Positions 17,264-26,207 of a stretch of 64,000 nucleotides of DNA are shown here, piece after piece. This stretch comes from G963678095 sp963678095 (GTDB lineage: Bacteria > Bacillota > Negativicutes > Selenomonadales > Selenomonadaceae), in assembly GCA_963678095.2 (NCBI GenBank), contig OY782746.1:1054001-1118000 (forward strand), in the 5' to 3' direction. The translations under genes and the position numbers were made by a program. Every line of letters begins with the position of its first letter. Positions within the stretch are counted from its first letter, which is position 1. Under the pieces are notes generated by a model. The model did no database searches. It was not told the origin of the DNA and worked only from the letters and a program-made list of their open reading frames with translations.

Positions 17264-18364
17264 TCAGTCCCCAAAATAGCGACTGATCCCATCAAATATA
17301 CCATGAGCAGCTTTTTCAATGCCTTTGGCAGAATTCATCATTTTTTCCTCAGCCGGATTCGATACAAACGCCACCTCCGCCAAAATCGATGGCATAGCTG
17401 TATGCTTGACAACATAAAAATTTGAACTTTTCGTACCGCGATCGTCTGTCCCCAACTGATCCAGCAGACCCTGCCTCACATTTTCCGCCAGACGCTGCGC
17501 TGCCTTGGTTCCCTTGCCATAATAATAAACAGTCGTCCCCCTGGCCGAACCATTCGTAAACGAGTCCATATGCAGGCTCAAAAATATATCCGCTTTCGCC
17601 TGATTGGCCACATCACAGCGCGCCTGCAGCTCCCCGGCATCCGTTGCCGGTTGCGGTGCAACATCAACATCCGTAGCATGCGTCAGCAAAACCTTAGCCC
17701 CGGATTGTTCCAGCAATTGACGCAGCTGCGTAGCCACGCGCAAGGTTATACTCTTTTCAGTCACACCAGTTGGACCAATAGCGCCTGAATCACTGCCGCC
17801 ATGACCCGGATCAAGCACAATCGTCTTGCCGGCAAGCCCCGGCTTATCATAAACAGGTTCCGGCAAAACAACCTCCGGCACCTCCGGCTTAACCGCTGGC
17901 TTTTCCACCACCGGAGCAGTGGTCGGCCGCGTCACTGCATTGCCGCCAAAATCGAGCACCACCCGATAGGGACTCGAGCCCCCGGTCAGCGAAAACACAT
18001 CGTAATCCGCTTTACCGACATTTGATTCGACCACAATACGGACGGTATCTTTATCAAACTGGCTAATGCGAACTTTATTGGCAAAACTACTATCCACGGC
18101 GGTATTGCGTTCCACGGCCGGGCTGAGCCAGGCACCGTTTATATTGACAACAATCCGCTGTGGGTTTGACAATACCACCGTGTCATAATCAACTTCCCGA
18201 GTCGCATCCACGACAATCCTGACTTTGTCAGCGCCGCTATTAATGCGCACTGCCTTGATTTCCGCCATATTACTGACCCGCTCCTGAAAGCTCGCCGCCT
18301 GCACCAGCGACGGGCAAATGACACAGCCCAGCAGCAAAACAGTAAATAGTAACAATCTATGCAT
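17264..18364 (-). CDS. N-acetylmuramoyl-L-alanine amidase with AMIN domain
   Basis: Periplasmic zinc amidase that cuts the bond between N-acetylmuramic acid and the stem peptide, normally in cell separation. 366 aa from ATG 18364 (GGAGGA upstream; longer in-frame extension lacks a site). Signal peptide (MHRLLLFTVLLLGCVICPSLVQA), two AMIN-like beta repeats (about 30-80 and 85-140) that target peptidoglycan, a Pro/Val-rich linker, then Amidase_3 with zinc ligands in VLDPGHGG, a Glu in TEKSITLRV, SLHMDS, and the catalytic Glu in SILAEVAFVSNPAEE. AMIN-fused Amidase_3 enzymes are typical of diderms (AmiC) and of Negativicutes. Confidence 0.92.
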   Translation of the reverse strand: MHRLLLFTVLLLGCVICPSLVQAASFQERVSNMAEIKAVRINSGADKVRIVVDATREVDYDTVVLSNPQRIVVNINGAWLSPAVERNTAVDSSFANKVRISQFDKDTVRIVVESNVGKADYDVFSLTGGSSPYRVVLDFGGNAVTRPTTAPVVEKPAVKPEVPEVVLPEPVYDKPGLAGKTIVLDPGHGGSDSGAIGPTGVTEKSITLRVATQLRQLLEQSGAKVLLTHATDVDVAPQPATDAGELQARCDVANQAKADIFLSLHMDSFTNGSARGTTVYYYGKGTKAAQRLAENVRQGLLDQLGTDDRGTKSSNFYVVKHTAMPSILAEVAFVSNPAEEKMMNSAKGIEKAAHGIFDGISRYFGD

Positions 18365-18407
18365 ACGTATACGTTCCTCCGCACTATTATCGGATTTAAT
18401 CTCTTTT

Positions 18408-18436
18408 ATTATCGCCGTTATAGTGCAAAAATGCAA
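18408..18436 (-). promoter_or_regulatory. sigmaA promoter of the amidase gene
   Basis: On the minus strand TTGCAT (18431-18436), 17-bp spacer, GATAAT (18408-18413). Confidence 0.6.
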
Positions 18437-18474
18437 GGGGCAACTTACGGCGTTTCCATTCCCCGGCTATAAAT

Positions 18475-18529
18475 AAGACAGCAGAAAAACACCCGCTGCC
18501 TTCGGCAATTGGTATTTCTCTGCTGTCTT
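18475..18529 (-). terminator. Terminator of the deoxyribose operon
   Basis: AAGACAGCAGA (18475-18485) pairs with TCTGCTGTCTT (18519-18529) around an inner GCC/GGC hairpin, 31 bp after the kinase stop codon. Confidence 0.65.
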
Positions 18530-18559
18530 ATTAAAAGCTTTAATCGGCTTTAGCCTAAG

Positions 18560-19474
18560 CTAATCCTCTGCTAAAAAGCTTACTAATTCTTCGGCCGATG
18601 GGTACGATATCTGTGTGCCTTTTTTCTGTACGCTCAAGGCAGAAAAAGCATTTGCTCTTTTCAAGGCTGCAAGGACATCCCCCGTCTCCGTATATGTGGC
18701 TGCAAAGCAGCCAATAAAGGCATCCCCGGCACCGGTCGTATCGACAGCTGCCACTTTATGGGCGGCAACAAATTCCGCCTTGTCCCCAGTCAGCCATAAA
18801 ACCCCGCGCTTGCCAAGTGTTACAATAACATTTTTCAAGCCTTTTTTTAAGAGAACCTCCGCCGCCAGCCGCACTTCCTCGGTGGTAGAAACCGGCATCC
18901 GGGTGAGCGCCATGAGTTCGCTCTCATTCGGCACAAAAAACTCACAAGCAGCAATTTTTTCGATATCCAGATTCTCTGTAGCCGGGGCCGGATTGAGTAG
19001 TACCGGCACATGATATTTCTTACCAAAATCAATCGCCGCATATACCGTTTCCAGGCAAACTTCCAGCTGCAAAATGATCAGCGAACATTTTTTCAAGCTG
19101 TCAGCAGCCTTATCAATGTCTGCCGGCAGCAGGTATTCATTGGCCCCTTTGATGATTAAAATGCTATTTTGTGAAGACTTATCCACAAAAATCGGAGCTA
19201 CGCCACTTGATGTGCCCGCAACTTTTTCGACAAAATCTGTCTGAATACCATAGGCCTGTAAATTCTTAATGGTATTATCACCAAAAATATCATCGCCAAC
19301 TTTTGTCAGCATCATGACCTCAGCGCCAAGCTTAGCGGCAGCAACCGCCTGATTGGCCCCTTTTCCGCCGCACCCCAGGGAAAATGCCGGTGCTTCGAGA
19401 GTTTCTCCCGGAAGCGGCATGCGGTCAACATAAGAAATCAAATCCACCATATTGGATCCTATTACAGCTATCAT
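18560..19474 (-). CDS. PfkB-family sugar kinase, probable deoxyribokinase/ribokinase
   Basis: 304 aa ribokinase-type kinase. GGKGANQA at residues 36-43 binds the sugar, and TTGAGDAF carries the catalytic Asp251; NPAPA (161-165) is typical of RbsK. Start 19474 is set by AGGAGGAATAGAT; the upstream gene stop lies 2 bp before. Its operon partners (DeoC, a FucP-type permease, a DUF4432 epimerase) match the Salmonella deoQKPX arrangement, so the predicted step is 2-deoxyribose to 2-deoxyribose 5-phosphate, the DeoC substrate. Sequence alone does not separate deoxyribokinase from ribokinase. Confidence 0.88.
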   Translation of the reverse strand: MIAVIGSNMVDLISYVDRMPLPGETLEAPAFSLGCGGKGANQAVAAAKLGAEVMMLTKVGDDIFGDNTIKNLQAYGIQTDFVEKVAGTSSGVAPIFVDKSSQNSILIIKGANEYLLPADIDKAADSLKKCSLIILQLEVCLETVYAAIDFGKKYHVPVLLNPAPATENLDIEKIAACEFFVPNESELMALTRMPVSTTEEVRLAAEVLLKKGLKNVIVTLGKRGVLWLTGDKAEFVAAHKVAAVDTTGAGDAFIGCFAATYTETGDVLAALKRANAFSALSVQKKGTQISYPSAEELVSFLAED

Positions 19475-19476
19475 AT

Positions 19477-20508
19477 CTATTCCTCCTGTTCCAGTCCTGT
19501 CACCACGGTGAACGCTCGGCATTCTCCCGGCTTGAGCATAATCAATGATCCCGCCTTTTTTGCCGCCAAAAATCCTTCTGGGCGGCAGGTTCCCGGCAGA
19601 ACAAAGGCTGCCACCTGTTGGTCTTCATTATATAAAATCCAGCGGGTTGCATAGTTGAATTCCTGGGTAGAAAATTCTGTGACAAAACGATGGCCTTCCG
19701 GCGATACAAGTTCTATTCTGGCTTTATCTCCGTATTGGCTGATTTCATCCGCCATAAAGACAATTTCCGGATCGTACATCGCTGGCTGATCAAGGCATTC
19801 AAGCGAACGGCCTGCTGCCTGCAGCTTTTTAATATCTTCATTATATGCCAGCCATTTCTCGGTCGGCTTCACATGGGCCGGAATGCTTTCACGAAGTTTA
19901 AACGCTGTCGCCGGCAAATTCGAATAAAATTTCCCGTTTTCCATATAGGCATAATTCATATGGCACATATACTGCAGTGGCATTTCTACGGCTGCCAAAT
20001 TTTTCACCTGCATGCTGATTTCAATCTTTGTCGCTCCGGCTGACAGGCCCACTGCCGGATTAGCCTGATAATGATGCCCAAAGCCCTGCACGTACTCGAC
20101 GCAGCCCCCCAGGGAAACCGAGCGATCATCAAGGATGATCCAGGCCTTGTCCATTTTTGCACAAGGCATCTCCCCATGCAGCAGATGCGTGTCCTCCGGC
20201 GATGGGCACCCATTGGCCAGCAGTCCCGAATGAAAGGCAAAGCAACCATACGTGTCTACGACTGCCTGTGCAGCTTTTGGCTGCTTAAACATATTTTTCA
20301 TCCGCAGACTGATCCCGTCGAAAGCAAGATCCCAGATCATCTGTCCCATATATGGCAGTAAAGTAACTTCGCCGCGGGAATTTTTTATGGTAACCGCTTC
20401 AATTCCGGAATCATAGCGAAATAAGGTAACTTCAAATTCATCATTATGAAATAAAACAAATGGTTTTTCACTAAAAAACGCCTGTTTAAGTTCGATCTGA
20501 CTTTTCAT
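19477..20508 (-). CDS. DUF4432 aldose 1-epimerase-like protein (DeoX/mutarotase type)
   Basis: 343 aa cytoplasmic beta-sandwich protein of the galactose-mutarotase superfamily. HLLHGEMP, GFGHHYQANP and YMCHMNYAY supply the conserved His residues. In known deoxyribose clusters a similar gene is thought to interconvert sugar anomers before the kinase. GAGGAGG precedes the ATG. It sits between permease and kinase with minimal spacing. Confidence 0.8.
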   Translation of the reverse strand: MKSQIELKQAFFSEKPFVLFHNDEFEVTLFRYDSGIEAVTIKNSRGEVTLLPYMGQMIWDLAFDGISLRMKNMFKQPKAAQAVVDTYGCFAFHSGLLANGCPSPEDTHLLHGEMPCAKMDKAWIILDDRSVSLGGCVEYVQGFGHHYQANPAVGLSAGATKIEISMQVKNLAAVEMPLQYMCHMNYAYMENGKFYSNLPATAFKLRESIPAHVKPTEKWLAYNEDIKKLQAAGRSLECLDQPAMYDPEIVFMADEISQYGDKARIELVSPEGHRFVTEFSTQEFNYATRWILYNEDQQVAAFVLPGTCRPEGFLAAKKAGSLIMLKPGECRAFTVVTGLEQEE

Positions 20509-20520
20509 AAGAAATCCTCC

Positions 20521-21858
20521 TCAATTTTCATCAACTTTTTCATACTGACATTCGTCATAAAAATACTTGCCGACCGCCATAAAGCACAGTAGGTTTACCA
20601 CAAAGGAAAGCTGCATTGATCCGGTAAGATCAGAAACCATGCCTTGTACTGCCGGGACACAAGCCCCGCCAATAATCGACATGACAATTACGGCACCGGC
20701 TGTTTCTGTGTATTTTTTGTCTACAGCTTCAAGCGTTTTGGCATAGATGGTTGCCCAGCACGGTCCAAAAAGAACACTAGCAGCTACCGCCACATATACC
20801 ACGCTGATATCCGGGACAAAGGAAATGTAGAGTAAAAACAGACTGCCAATCACCGAGTACACCATCAAAACCTTATTGGGAGAAAACTTCGCCATCAGGA
20901 AATTCGCAATAAATTTGCCGATAAAGAAACAGATAAAGCTGTACACCATGAAATTTGCCGCCAGGCGTTCATTGAGATTTGGATCAATCGTCAATGCCAG
21001 GCGTATCGTAAAGGACCATACAGCAACCTGCATTCCCACATAGAGAAACTGTGCCAATATTCCTTTTTTGAAACGGCTGTTATGGATTAAATACCGCAAA
21101 GTTTCCCCCATGCCGGGACGCACAATCTGTTCATCCGCATTTCCCGTCGCTTTGCATTTAGGAAATTTCGTGATGGCAAACAAAACAAAGACTGCCAGCA
21201 AAATATAAACGAGCACATGATATGGTTCCAGTGTATGCTGGAGCATTTCAATTTTAAAGGCACTGGCTTGTGCCGCCGTCATCTGCGACAGCTTTGAATG
21301 AAGGCTGCCGCCTTCCTGGAATACAAGATATTTCCCCAATAAAATTCCGGTAATCGCCCCGATCGGATAAAATGTCTGGCTGATATTGAGCCGCAACGTA
21401 GCTTTATCTTTGGGTCCGATCATCGTACTGTAAGTATTCGCTGCCGTTTCCAAAAAGCCAAGCCCAATGGCAATCGCAAAGATAGCAAACAGAAACATCG
21501 TATACGTTCCCATATGCGATGCCGGAAAAAACAGACAGCAGCCGGCAATATAAAACCCAAGCCCGGTGAGAATGGCTGTCTTATAGGTAGACCGGCGAAT
21601 TACCATGGACGCGGGAATCGAGACCAGAAAATATCCGCCATAAAAGGCACTTTGCACCAAGGCACTGGCAAAATCACTCAAGGCAAATACACTTTTAAAC
21701 TGCGTAATCAATATATCGTTTAGGCTTGCAGCTGCTCCCCATAACGGAAACAGACAAGACAACAGGATAAACTGGAAAATCGGGGTCCGGCTCAAATAGC
21801 CATCTGCATATTGAATAAAATTTTTTGATTCTCGTTCTGCCAACACATGCTCACTCAT
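20521..21858 (-). CDS. FucP-family MFS sugar permease, probable deoxyribose permease
   Basis: 445 aa, twelve predicted membrane segments. SLNDILITQFKSVFALSDFASALVQSAFYGGYF and LGFLETAANTYSTMIGP are the hallmark FucP motifs. DeoP of Salmonella, the 2-deoxyribose permease, belongs to this family, and the neighbours here are deoC, a mutarotase and a PfkB kinase, so deoxyribose import by proton symport is the best guess. AGGAGG precedes the ATG. Confidence 0.85.
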   Translation of the reverse strand: MSEHVLAERESKNFIQYADGYLSRTPIFQFILLSCLFPLWGAAASLNDILITQFKSVFALSDFASALVQSAFYGGYFLVSIPASMVIRRSTYKTAILTGLGFYIAGCCLFFPASHMGTYTMFLFAIFAIAIGLGFLETAANTYSTMIGPKDKATLRLNISQTFYPIGAITGILLGKYLVFQEGGSLHSKLSQMTAAQASAFKIEMLQHTLEPYHVLVYILLAVFVLFAITKFPKCKATGNADEQIVRPGMGETLRYLIHNSRFKKGILAQFLYVGMQVAVWSFTIRLALTIDPNLNERLAANFMVYSFICFFIGKFIANFLMAKFSPNKVLMVYSVIGSLFLLYISFVPDISVVYVAVAASVLFGPCWATIYAKTLEAVDKKYTETAGAVIVMSIIGGACVPAVQGMVSDLTGSMQLSFVVNLLCFMAVGKYFYDECQYEKVDEN

Positions 21859-21940
21859 GAATAAATCCTCCTAAAATATTATATATTTAGAATTTTTCAC
21901 TGGTAGTTGCAGGCTGTATCCGCACAGCCTGCAATATGCT

Positions 21941-22588
21941 TTATCCTTTGCGGACGATCTCAATGCCATGACTTGTACCAATTCGCGAAGCCCCTGCCGC
22001 TACCATAGCTTCGGCGTCGGCCAGGTTTCCGACTCCCCCAGAGGCCTTTACTCCCATCTTACTGCCAACCGTTTGGCGCATAAGAGCTACATCATGAGTG
22101 TTTGCTCCGCCGGTAGAAAAACCAGTCGAGGTTTTCACAAAATCAGCGCCTGCCTGTTGTGCCAGCTGGCAGACCCGAATTTTTTCTTCATCGGTCAGCA
22201 GGCAGGTTTCAATGATTACTTTAACCAGGGCTTTGCCTTTCGCTGCCTTTACAACCGCCTCAATATCCTGGGCAACAGCTTCATTTTCCCCACCCTTAAG
22301 CAGGCCGACCGGAATCACCATATCGACTTCACCGGCTCCGTCTGTCACGGCCTGGGCGGTCTCAAAAGCCTTAACCGACGTTGGCACAGCCCCCTGTGGA
22401 AAGCCGATTACCGTACATACTACAACCCCTGATCCCTTGAGAAGTTCGGCTGCATAGGACACCCACAGCGAACTCACACATACCGAAGCAAATCTGTATT
22501 GTCTGGCTTCCTCACACAATTTTTTTATATCCTCGCGTCTGGCATCTGTCTTTAATAAAGTATGGTCAATTATTTTTGCAAAATCCAT
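21941..22588 (-). CDS. deoC: Deoxyribose-phosphate aldolase
   Basis: Class I aldolase that splits 2-deoxyribose 5-phosphate into glyceraldehyde 3-phosphate and acetaldehyde. 215 aa. IDHTLLK at the N-terminus, Asp89 in GEVDMVI, Schiff-base Lys152 in FVKTSTGF and Lys in GVKASGG. ATG 22588 is chosen by AGCAGGGGG; in-frame upstream codons lack a site. First gene of the catabolic operon. Confidence 0.95.
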   Translation of the reverse strand: MDFAKIIDHTLLKTDARREDIKKLCEEARQYRFASVCVSSLWVSYAAELLKGSGVVVCTVIGFPQGAVPTSVKAFETAQAVTDGAGEVDMVIPVGLLKGGENEAVAQDIEAVVKAAKGKALVKVIIETCLLTDEEKIRVCQLAQQAGADFVKTSTGFSTGGANTHDVALMRQTVGSKMGVKASGGVGNLADAEAMVAAGASRIGTSHGIEIVRKG

Positions 22589-22654
22589 TTTTATACCCCC
22601 TGCTATTTTCCCTGATTTCATTTATATCGACATGTCAAATAAGCTTACAATGAC

Positions 22655-22683
22655 ATAATACCATCAGCCTGAACATTTGTAAA
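22655..22683 (-). promoter_or_regulatory. sigmaA promoter of the deo operon
   Basis: On the minus strand TTTACA (22678-22683), 17-bp spacer, TATTAT (22655-22660). Confidence 0.75.
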
Positions 22684-22705
22684 TGCATTATTGAAAAAAT
22701 GTTCA
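22670..22705. promoter_or_regulatory. Candidate DeoR operator
   Basis: Inverted repeat TGAACATTT (22670-22678) and AAATGTTCA (22697-22705), 18 bp apart, overlapping and flanking the -35 box. An ATTGAA half-site also lies between. Bacillus subtilis DeoR, same family, uses ATTGAA-type palindromes at the dra operon. Confidence 0.5.
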
Positions 22706-22726
22706 TCAATATATTTGCAAAGCAAA

Positions 22727-22773
22727 AAACCCGCTGGTATCATCTTATAAACAAAGATAATACCAGCGGGTTT
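22727..22773 (-). terminator. Terminator after the deoR gene
   Basis: AAACCCGCTGGTAT (22727-22740) pairs with ATACCAGCGGGTTT (22760-22773); T-run on the minus strand. Confidence 0.88.
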
Positions 22774-22802
22774 ACAAAAAGAAAACTAACGTGAACTTAA
22801 TT

Positions 22803-23753
22803 TCAAAGCAGTGCTTTGGCGGTATACTGATCCGTTATCAGTACATTGGCATATTGCCCAACCAGCGCCGCCCGAATCGCTTCGACCTTGCGCTCACCGC
22901 CAGCGACCAAAATACTTCGTTCCTTGTCTCTCAGCTCAGCCAGCTTTATTCCCACCGTACGGTCATCAATCTCCGCATTGCAAATTTGACCCTCACGGTC
23001 AAAAAAGCGCGAACAAATATCCCCTACTGCAATCTGTTGTAGCTTTGCCTTATCCACAGCCTCAATATACCCCAGCCTAAACAGCAATGCATCTTCTTTT
23101 ACCGTTCCCACGGTAAATACCGCAATATTAGCCTGACGCCCCAGCTCCAGGATCCGCTTAATATGGCGATCCTGATCGACCATTTCCTTTACTTCCTTCG
23201 TCCCAAAGATCACCGGCAACGGCAAGTAGCGGGCAATGGTCGAAAAAGCCTTGGCGAATTTTTCCAATATTTCATCGGCATACGTAGTGCTTTTTCCATC
23301 GGTAACGCCGCCCTTGAGCTGCACGATCTGTGCGCCCTTAAGAGCCCTGGATTTCAAGCGGCAGGCAACATTATACATCGTTGTGCCCCAGCTTACACCG
23401 ATGATATCACCATCCCGAACGATTTCATTCAGATATTCCGCGGCCTTGCTGCCAATATACTTTTTAATCTCCCCCGGGTCATTCAGCGTCGAATAAGCGA
23501 TTCGCACTTCCTGCATCCCATATTTTCGGGCCAGCTGCCGTTCCAGATCTTCCATATTCTCCACGGGATCTATAATCTGAATATTTACATAGCCCTGCTC
23601 CTTGGCATATTGCAGCAGTCTCGAAACTGACGGCCGCGATATCCCCATTTGCTGGGCAATCTGCTGCTGACTAAACTCCGACTGATAATATAATTTAGCT
23701 ACATCAATGCAAAGGCGGTCTTTATTTTTTTCTACTTCCACCCTGTTCTTCAC
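22803..23753 (-). CDS. deoR: SorC/DeoR-family transcriptional regulator, probable DeoR
   Basis: 316 aa. N-terminal helix-turn-helix FSQQQIAQQMGISRPSVSRLLQYAKEQGYV, then a sugar-binding domain with GVSWGTTMYNVA, the SorC pattern. B. subtilis DeoR (repressor of dra-nupC-pdp, induced by deoxyribose 5-phosphate) is of this type and length. GTG start at 23753 behind GGGAGCAGGG. It lies 21 bp after the ATP-binding gene of the amino-acid transporter with no terminator between, so it may be co-transcribed with that operon, while a terminator separates it from deoC. Regulation of deoC by this protein is inference from position. Confidence 0.83.
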   Translation of the reverse strand: MKNRVEVEKNKDRLCIDVAKLYYQSEFSQQQIAQQMGISRPSVSRLLQYAKEQGYVNIQIIDPVENMEDLERQLARKYGMQEVRIAYSTLNDPGEIKKYIGSKAAEYLNEIVRDGDIIGVSWGTTMYNVACRLKSRALKGAQIVQLKGGVTDGKSTTYADEILEKFAKAFSTIARYLPLPVIFGTKEVKEMVDQDRHIKRILELGRQANIAVFTVGTVKEDALLFRLGYIEAVDKAKLQQIAVGDICSRFFDREGQICNAEIDDRTVGIKLAELRDKERSILVAGGERKVEAIRAALVGQYANVLITDQYTAKALL

Positions 23754-23774
23754 CCCTGCTCCCAGATCCTTATT

Positions 23775-24539
23775 TTACAACATATTTTGCAAAAATGCCT
23801 TGGTCCGCGCCTGCTGCGGATTGGAAAACAACTCCTGCGGCGTGCCCTGCTCGACGATTTCGCCATCAGCCATAAAAATAACCTTATGCGCCACCTCGCG
23901 GGCAAAAGCCATTTCATGGGTCACAACAATCATTGTCATATGCTCCTGTGCCAGCCGGCGCATGGTCCGCAATACCTCGCCCGTCAATTCAGGATCAAGA
24001 GCTGACGTTGGTTCATCAAACAACATAATATCCGGATTCATCGCCAAAGCCCGCGCAATCGCCACTCGCTGTTGCTGCCCCCCGGAAAGGCGCGAAGGGA
24101 ACACATCTTTTTTGGCCAGCAGGCCCACCTTATCCAGCAGGCTCTCTGCCGTAGGAATAATCTGTTCCGGCTTCATTTTCTTCACTTGCACCGGTGCTTC
24201 AATTAAATTTTCCAGCACCGTCATATGGGGGAAAAGATTAAACTGCTGAAAAACCATGCCCATGCGACTCAAAATTCTCTGTGAGGTACTTTTATCAGCA
24301 TATCTGGCAATTCCGTCCTCTTCCCGGGCCAAAAAATCGCCTTCAATTTCAATCGTGCCACAATCAATGGTCTCGAGCCGATTTAAGCAGCGCAGCAAGG
24401 TCGATTTACCCGAGCCACTCGGTCCGATAATCGCCAATACTTCCCCGCGCCGAACTTCAAGATCAATCCCCTTGAGCACTTCCAGTTCATTGAATCGCTT
24501 GTAAATATTCGTCATCCGAATCATTCTATCATTTTCCAT
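23775..24539 (-). CDS. Polar amino-acid ABC transporter, ATP-binding subunit
   Basis: 254 aa. Walker A GPSGSGKST, Q-loop MVFQQFNLFPHMTVLEN, signature LSGGQQQR, Walker B IMLFDEPTSALDPE, and the H-loop TH. The GlnQ-type LRCLNRLE and LFPHMT motifs place it in the polar amino-acid class. GGAG precedes the ATG at 24539, 9 bp after the permease stop. Confidence 0.94.
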   Translation of the reverse strand: MENDRMIRMTNIYKRFNELEVLKGIDLEVRRGEVLAIIGPSGSGKSTLLRCLNRLETIDCGTIEIEGDFLAREEDGIARYADKSTSQRILSRMGMVFQQFNLFPHMTVLENLIEAPVQVKKMKPEQIIPTAESLLDKVGLLAKKDVFPSRLSGGQQQRVAIARALAMNPDIMLFDEPTSALDPELTGEVLRTMRRLAQEHMTMIVVTHEMAFAREVAHKVIFMADGEIVEQGTPQELFSNPQQARTKAFLQNML

Positions 24540-24548
24540 TGTCTGCTC

Positions 24549-25193
24549 CTACTCATCATACTTCGCATAATGCGCTTCCAATTTTTTAAAGATCCATGTC
24601 AGGACAAACGTCATCGCCAGATAAAATACAGCGGCAATCAAAAACGGGGTCATATCGAATTCACGCTGAACGATCGTCCGGGCAACTCGCAGCAAATCGT
24701 TCATTGCTAAAATATAAATCAATGAGGTATCTTTGACTAGATTTATTGTTTCATTGCTAATCGGCGGCAACACCCGTTTGACCATCTGTGGTATGATAAT
24801 CCGCCTCATGGTCTGCATGTAACTCATCCCCAAGGTCTTTGCTGCTTCATACTGCCCACGTTCAATGGACTGTATCCCTGATCGAAAAATTTCGGCAAAG
24901 TACGCGGCATAATTCAGGGTAAATGCCAACAAGGCCGCCGCAATATCCGGCAAGCGGATGCCGACGAGCGGCAGCGCAAAATATACAAATAAAAGCTGCA
25001 GCATCAACGGAGTTCCTCGCATCAGCCAAATATAAACATCCGTAAGAAACCGCACCAAGCGAAATTTCGACAATTTAGCCATGGCCGCCAACAATCCAAG
25101 CGGTAACGCCATAATCAGCGTGAGGGAAAAGATCTGCAGCGTAATTTCACAGCCCTCGAGCATTGGCATAACAATCACCATAAGTTTTTCCAT
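24549..25193 (-). CDS. Polar amino-acid ABC transporter, permease subunit
   Basis: 214 aa integral membrane subunit of the HisM/GlnP type, about five helices, with the EAA loop YEAAKTLGMSYMQTMRRIIIPQ that contacts the ATPase and GTPLMLQLLFVYFALP. A single permease gene suggests a homodimer. Confidence 0.93.
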   Translation of the reverse strand: MEKLMVIVMPMLEGCEITLQIFSLTLIMALPLGLLAAMAKLSKFRLVRFLTDVYIWLMRGTPLMLQLLFVYFALPLVGIRLPDIAAALLAFTLNYAAYFAEIFRSGIQSIERGQYEAAKTLGMSYMQTMRRIIIPQMVKRVLPPISNETINLVKDTSLIYILAMNDLLRVARTIVQREFDMTPFLIAAVFYLAMTFVLTWIFKKLEAHYAKYDE

Positions 25194-25339
25194 TCATCCT
25201 ATCTCCTAACCTTTTATAAGCACAGCAACCTATCCGGCCACTTTTCTCTTCTCTCGTTTTGCTTCAACAAGCTGGTTCTTTAACTCGAAAAAGAAAGAAA
25301 GCCACATATAAAACATTCTACAACACTCCGCCTCAAAAA

Positions 25340-25376
25340 GCAAAAAAGTGGCAGCAAAATATCTGCTGCCACTCAC
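25340..25376 (-). terminator. Terminator/attenuator after the binding-protein gene
   Basis: AGTGGCAGCA (25347-25356) pairs with TGCTGCCACT (25364-25373), then TTTTTT on the minus strand. It lies between the binding-protein and permease genes and would make binding protein in excess. Confidence 0.88.
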
Positions 25377-25418
25377 CAAAATTCACTTCTCTGCATTTCG
25401 CAAACATGCCTGCCGACA

Positions 25419-26207
25419 TCACTTTTTCGTGATGTCTTTGCCAAACCATTTTTCTGAAATTTTCCCCATCGTCCCATCCTGCTGCATCTCATTCATTACT
25501 TTTTGCACGTCATCGCGCAGCTGCTGATCGTCTTTGCGGAAACCAATCCCAAAGGTGCTGACCGGACCAACGGTCACATCAAGCGCTACAAATTTATCTT
25601 TTTGCTTGCTCATATAATAACGGCCCGTAATTTCATCAGCAATAATCGCTTCGAGGCGTCCATTTTCCAAATCCATAAACGCCGATGTATATTCTGAATA
25701 CTTCTTAACGTCTTTCATGCTGTCTCTAAACTCCGGATTATTGTCAATGAACTCTTCCGCCGTACTTGCACTCTGCGTACCTACAACCTTGCCCTTCAAA
25801 TCTTCCATGGACTTAATGCTGGATCCAACCGGCACAAAAATGATCTGGCGGTTATCCATATACGGATCGCTGAACAAAATATTTTCTTTGCGCTTTTCTG
25901 TGATATCAAGGCCATTCCACAGGATATCTACACGTCCGCTTTTAAGCTCTGCTTCCTTGCTCGACCAGTCAATCCCCTTGAACTCAACTTCACGGTTTAA
26001 CCGTTTAGACGCTTCCTTGGCCAAATCAACATCAAAGCCGACAATATTGTTGCTTTCGTCCTTAAAACCCATCGGGGGATAATTATCATCAAGACCAACA
26101 ACAATCTTTTTGGTATTGTCGGCTTTCTTGGCACTGTCACTGCCACAGCCAGCAAAAACAACGCCTGCCATAACCACTAAAACACATAATGCAATAAGCT
26201 TCTTCAT
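25419..26207 (-). CDS. Polar amino-acid ABC transporter, substrate-binding lipoprotein
   Basis: 262 aa. Lipoprotein signal with lipobox VFAGC at about residues 17-21, then a family 3 solute-binding fold (VGLDDNYPPMGFKDESNNIVGFDVDLAKEAS, LKSGRVDILWNGLDIT). Family 3 proteins bind polar amino acids; the specific ligand is not evident. GGAGGG precedes the ATG. A 225-bp gap with a terminator separates it from the permease gene. Confidence 0.92.
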   Translation of the reverse strand: MKKLIALCVLVVMAGVVFAGCGSDSAKKADNTKKIVVGLDDNYPPMGFKDESNNIVGFDVDLAKEASKRLNREVEFKGIDWSSKEAELKSGRVDILWNGLDITEKRKENILFSDPYMDNRQIIFVPVGSSIKSMEDLKGKVVGTQSASTAEEFIDNNPEFRDSMKDVKKYSEYTSAFMDLENGRLEAIIADEITGRYYMSKQKDKFVALDVTVGPVSTFGIGFRKDDQQLRDDVQKVMNEMQQDGTMGKISEKWFGKDITKK

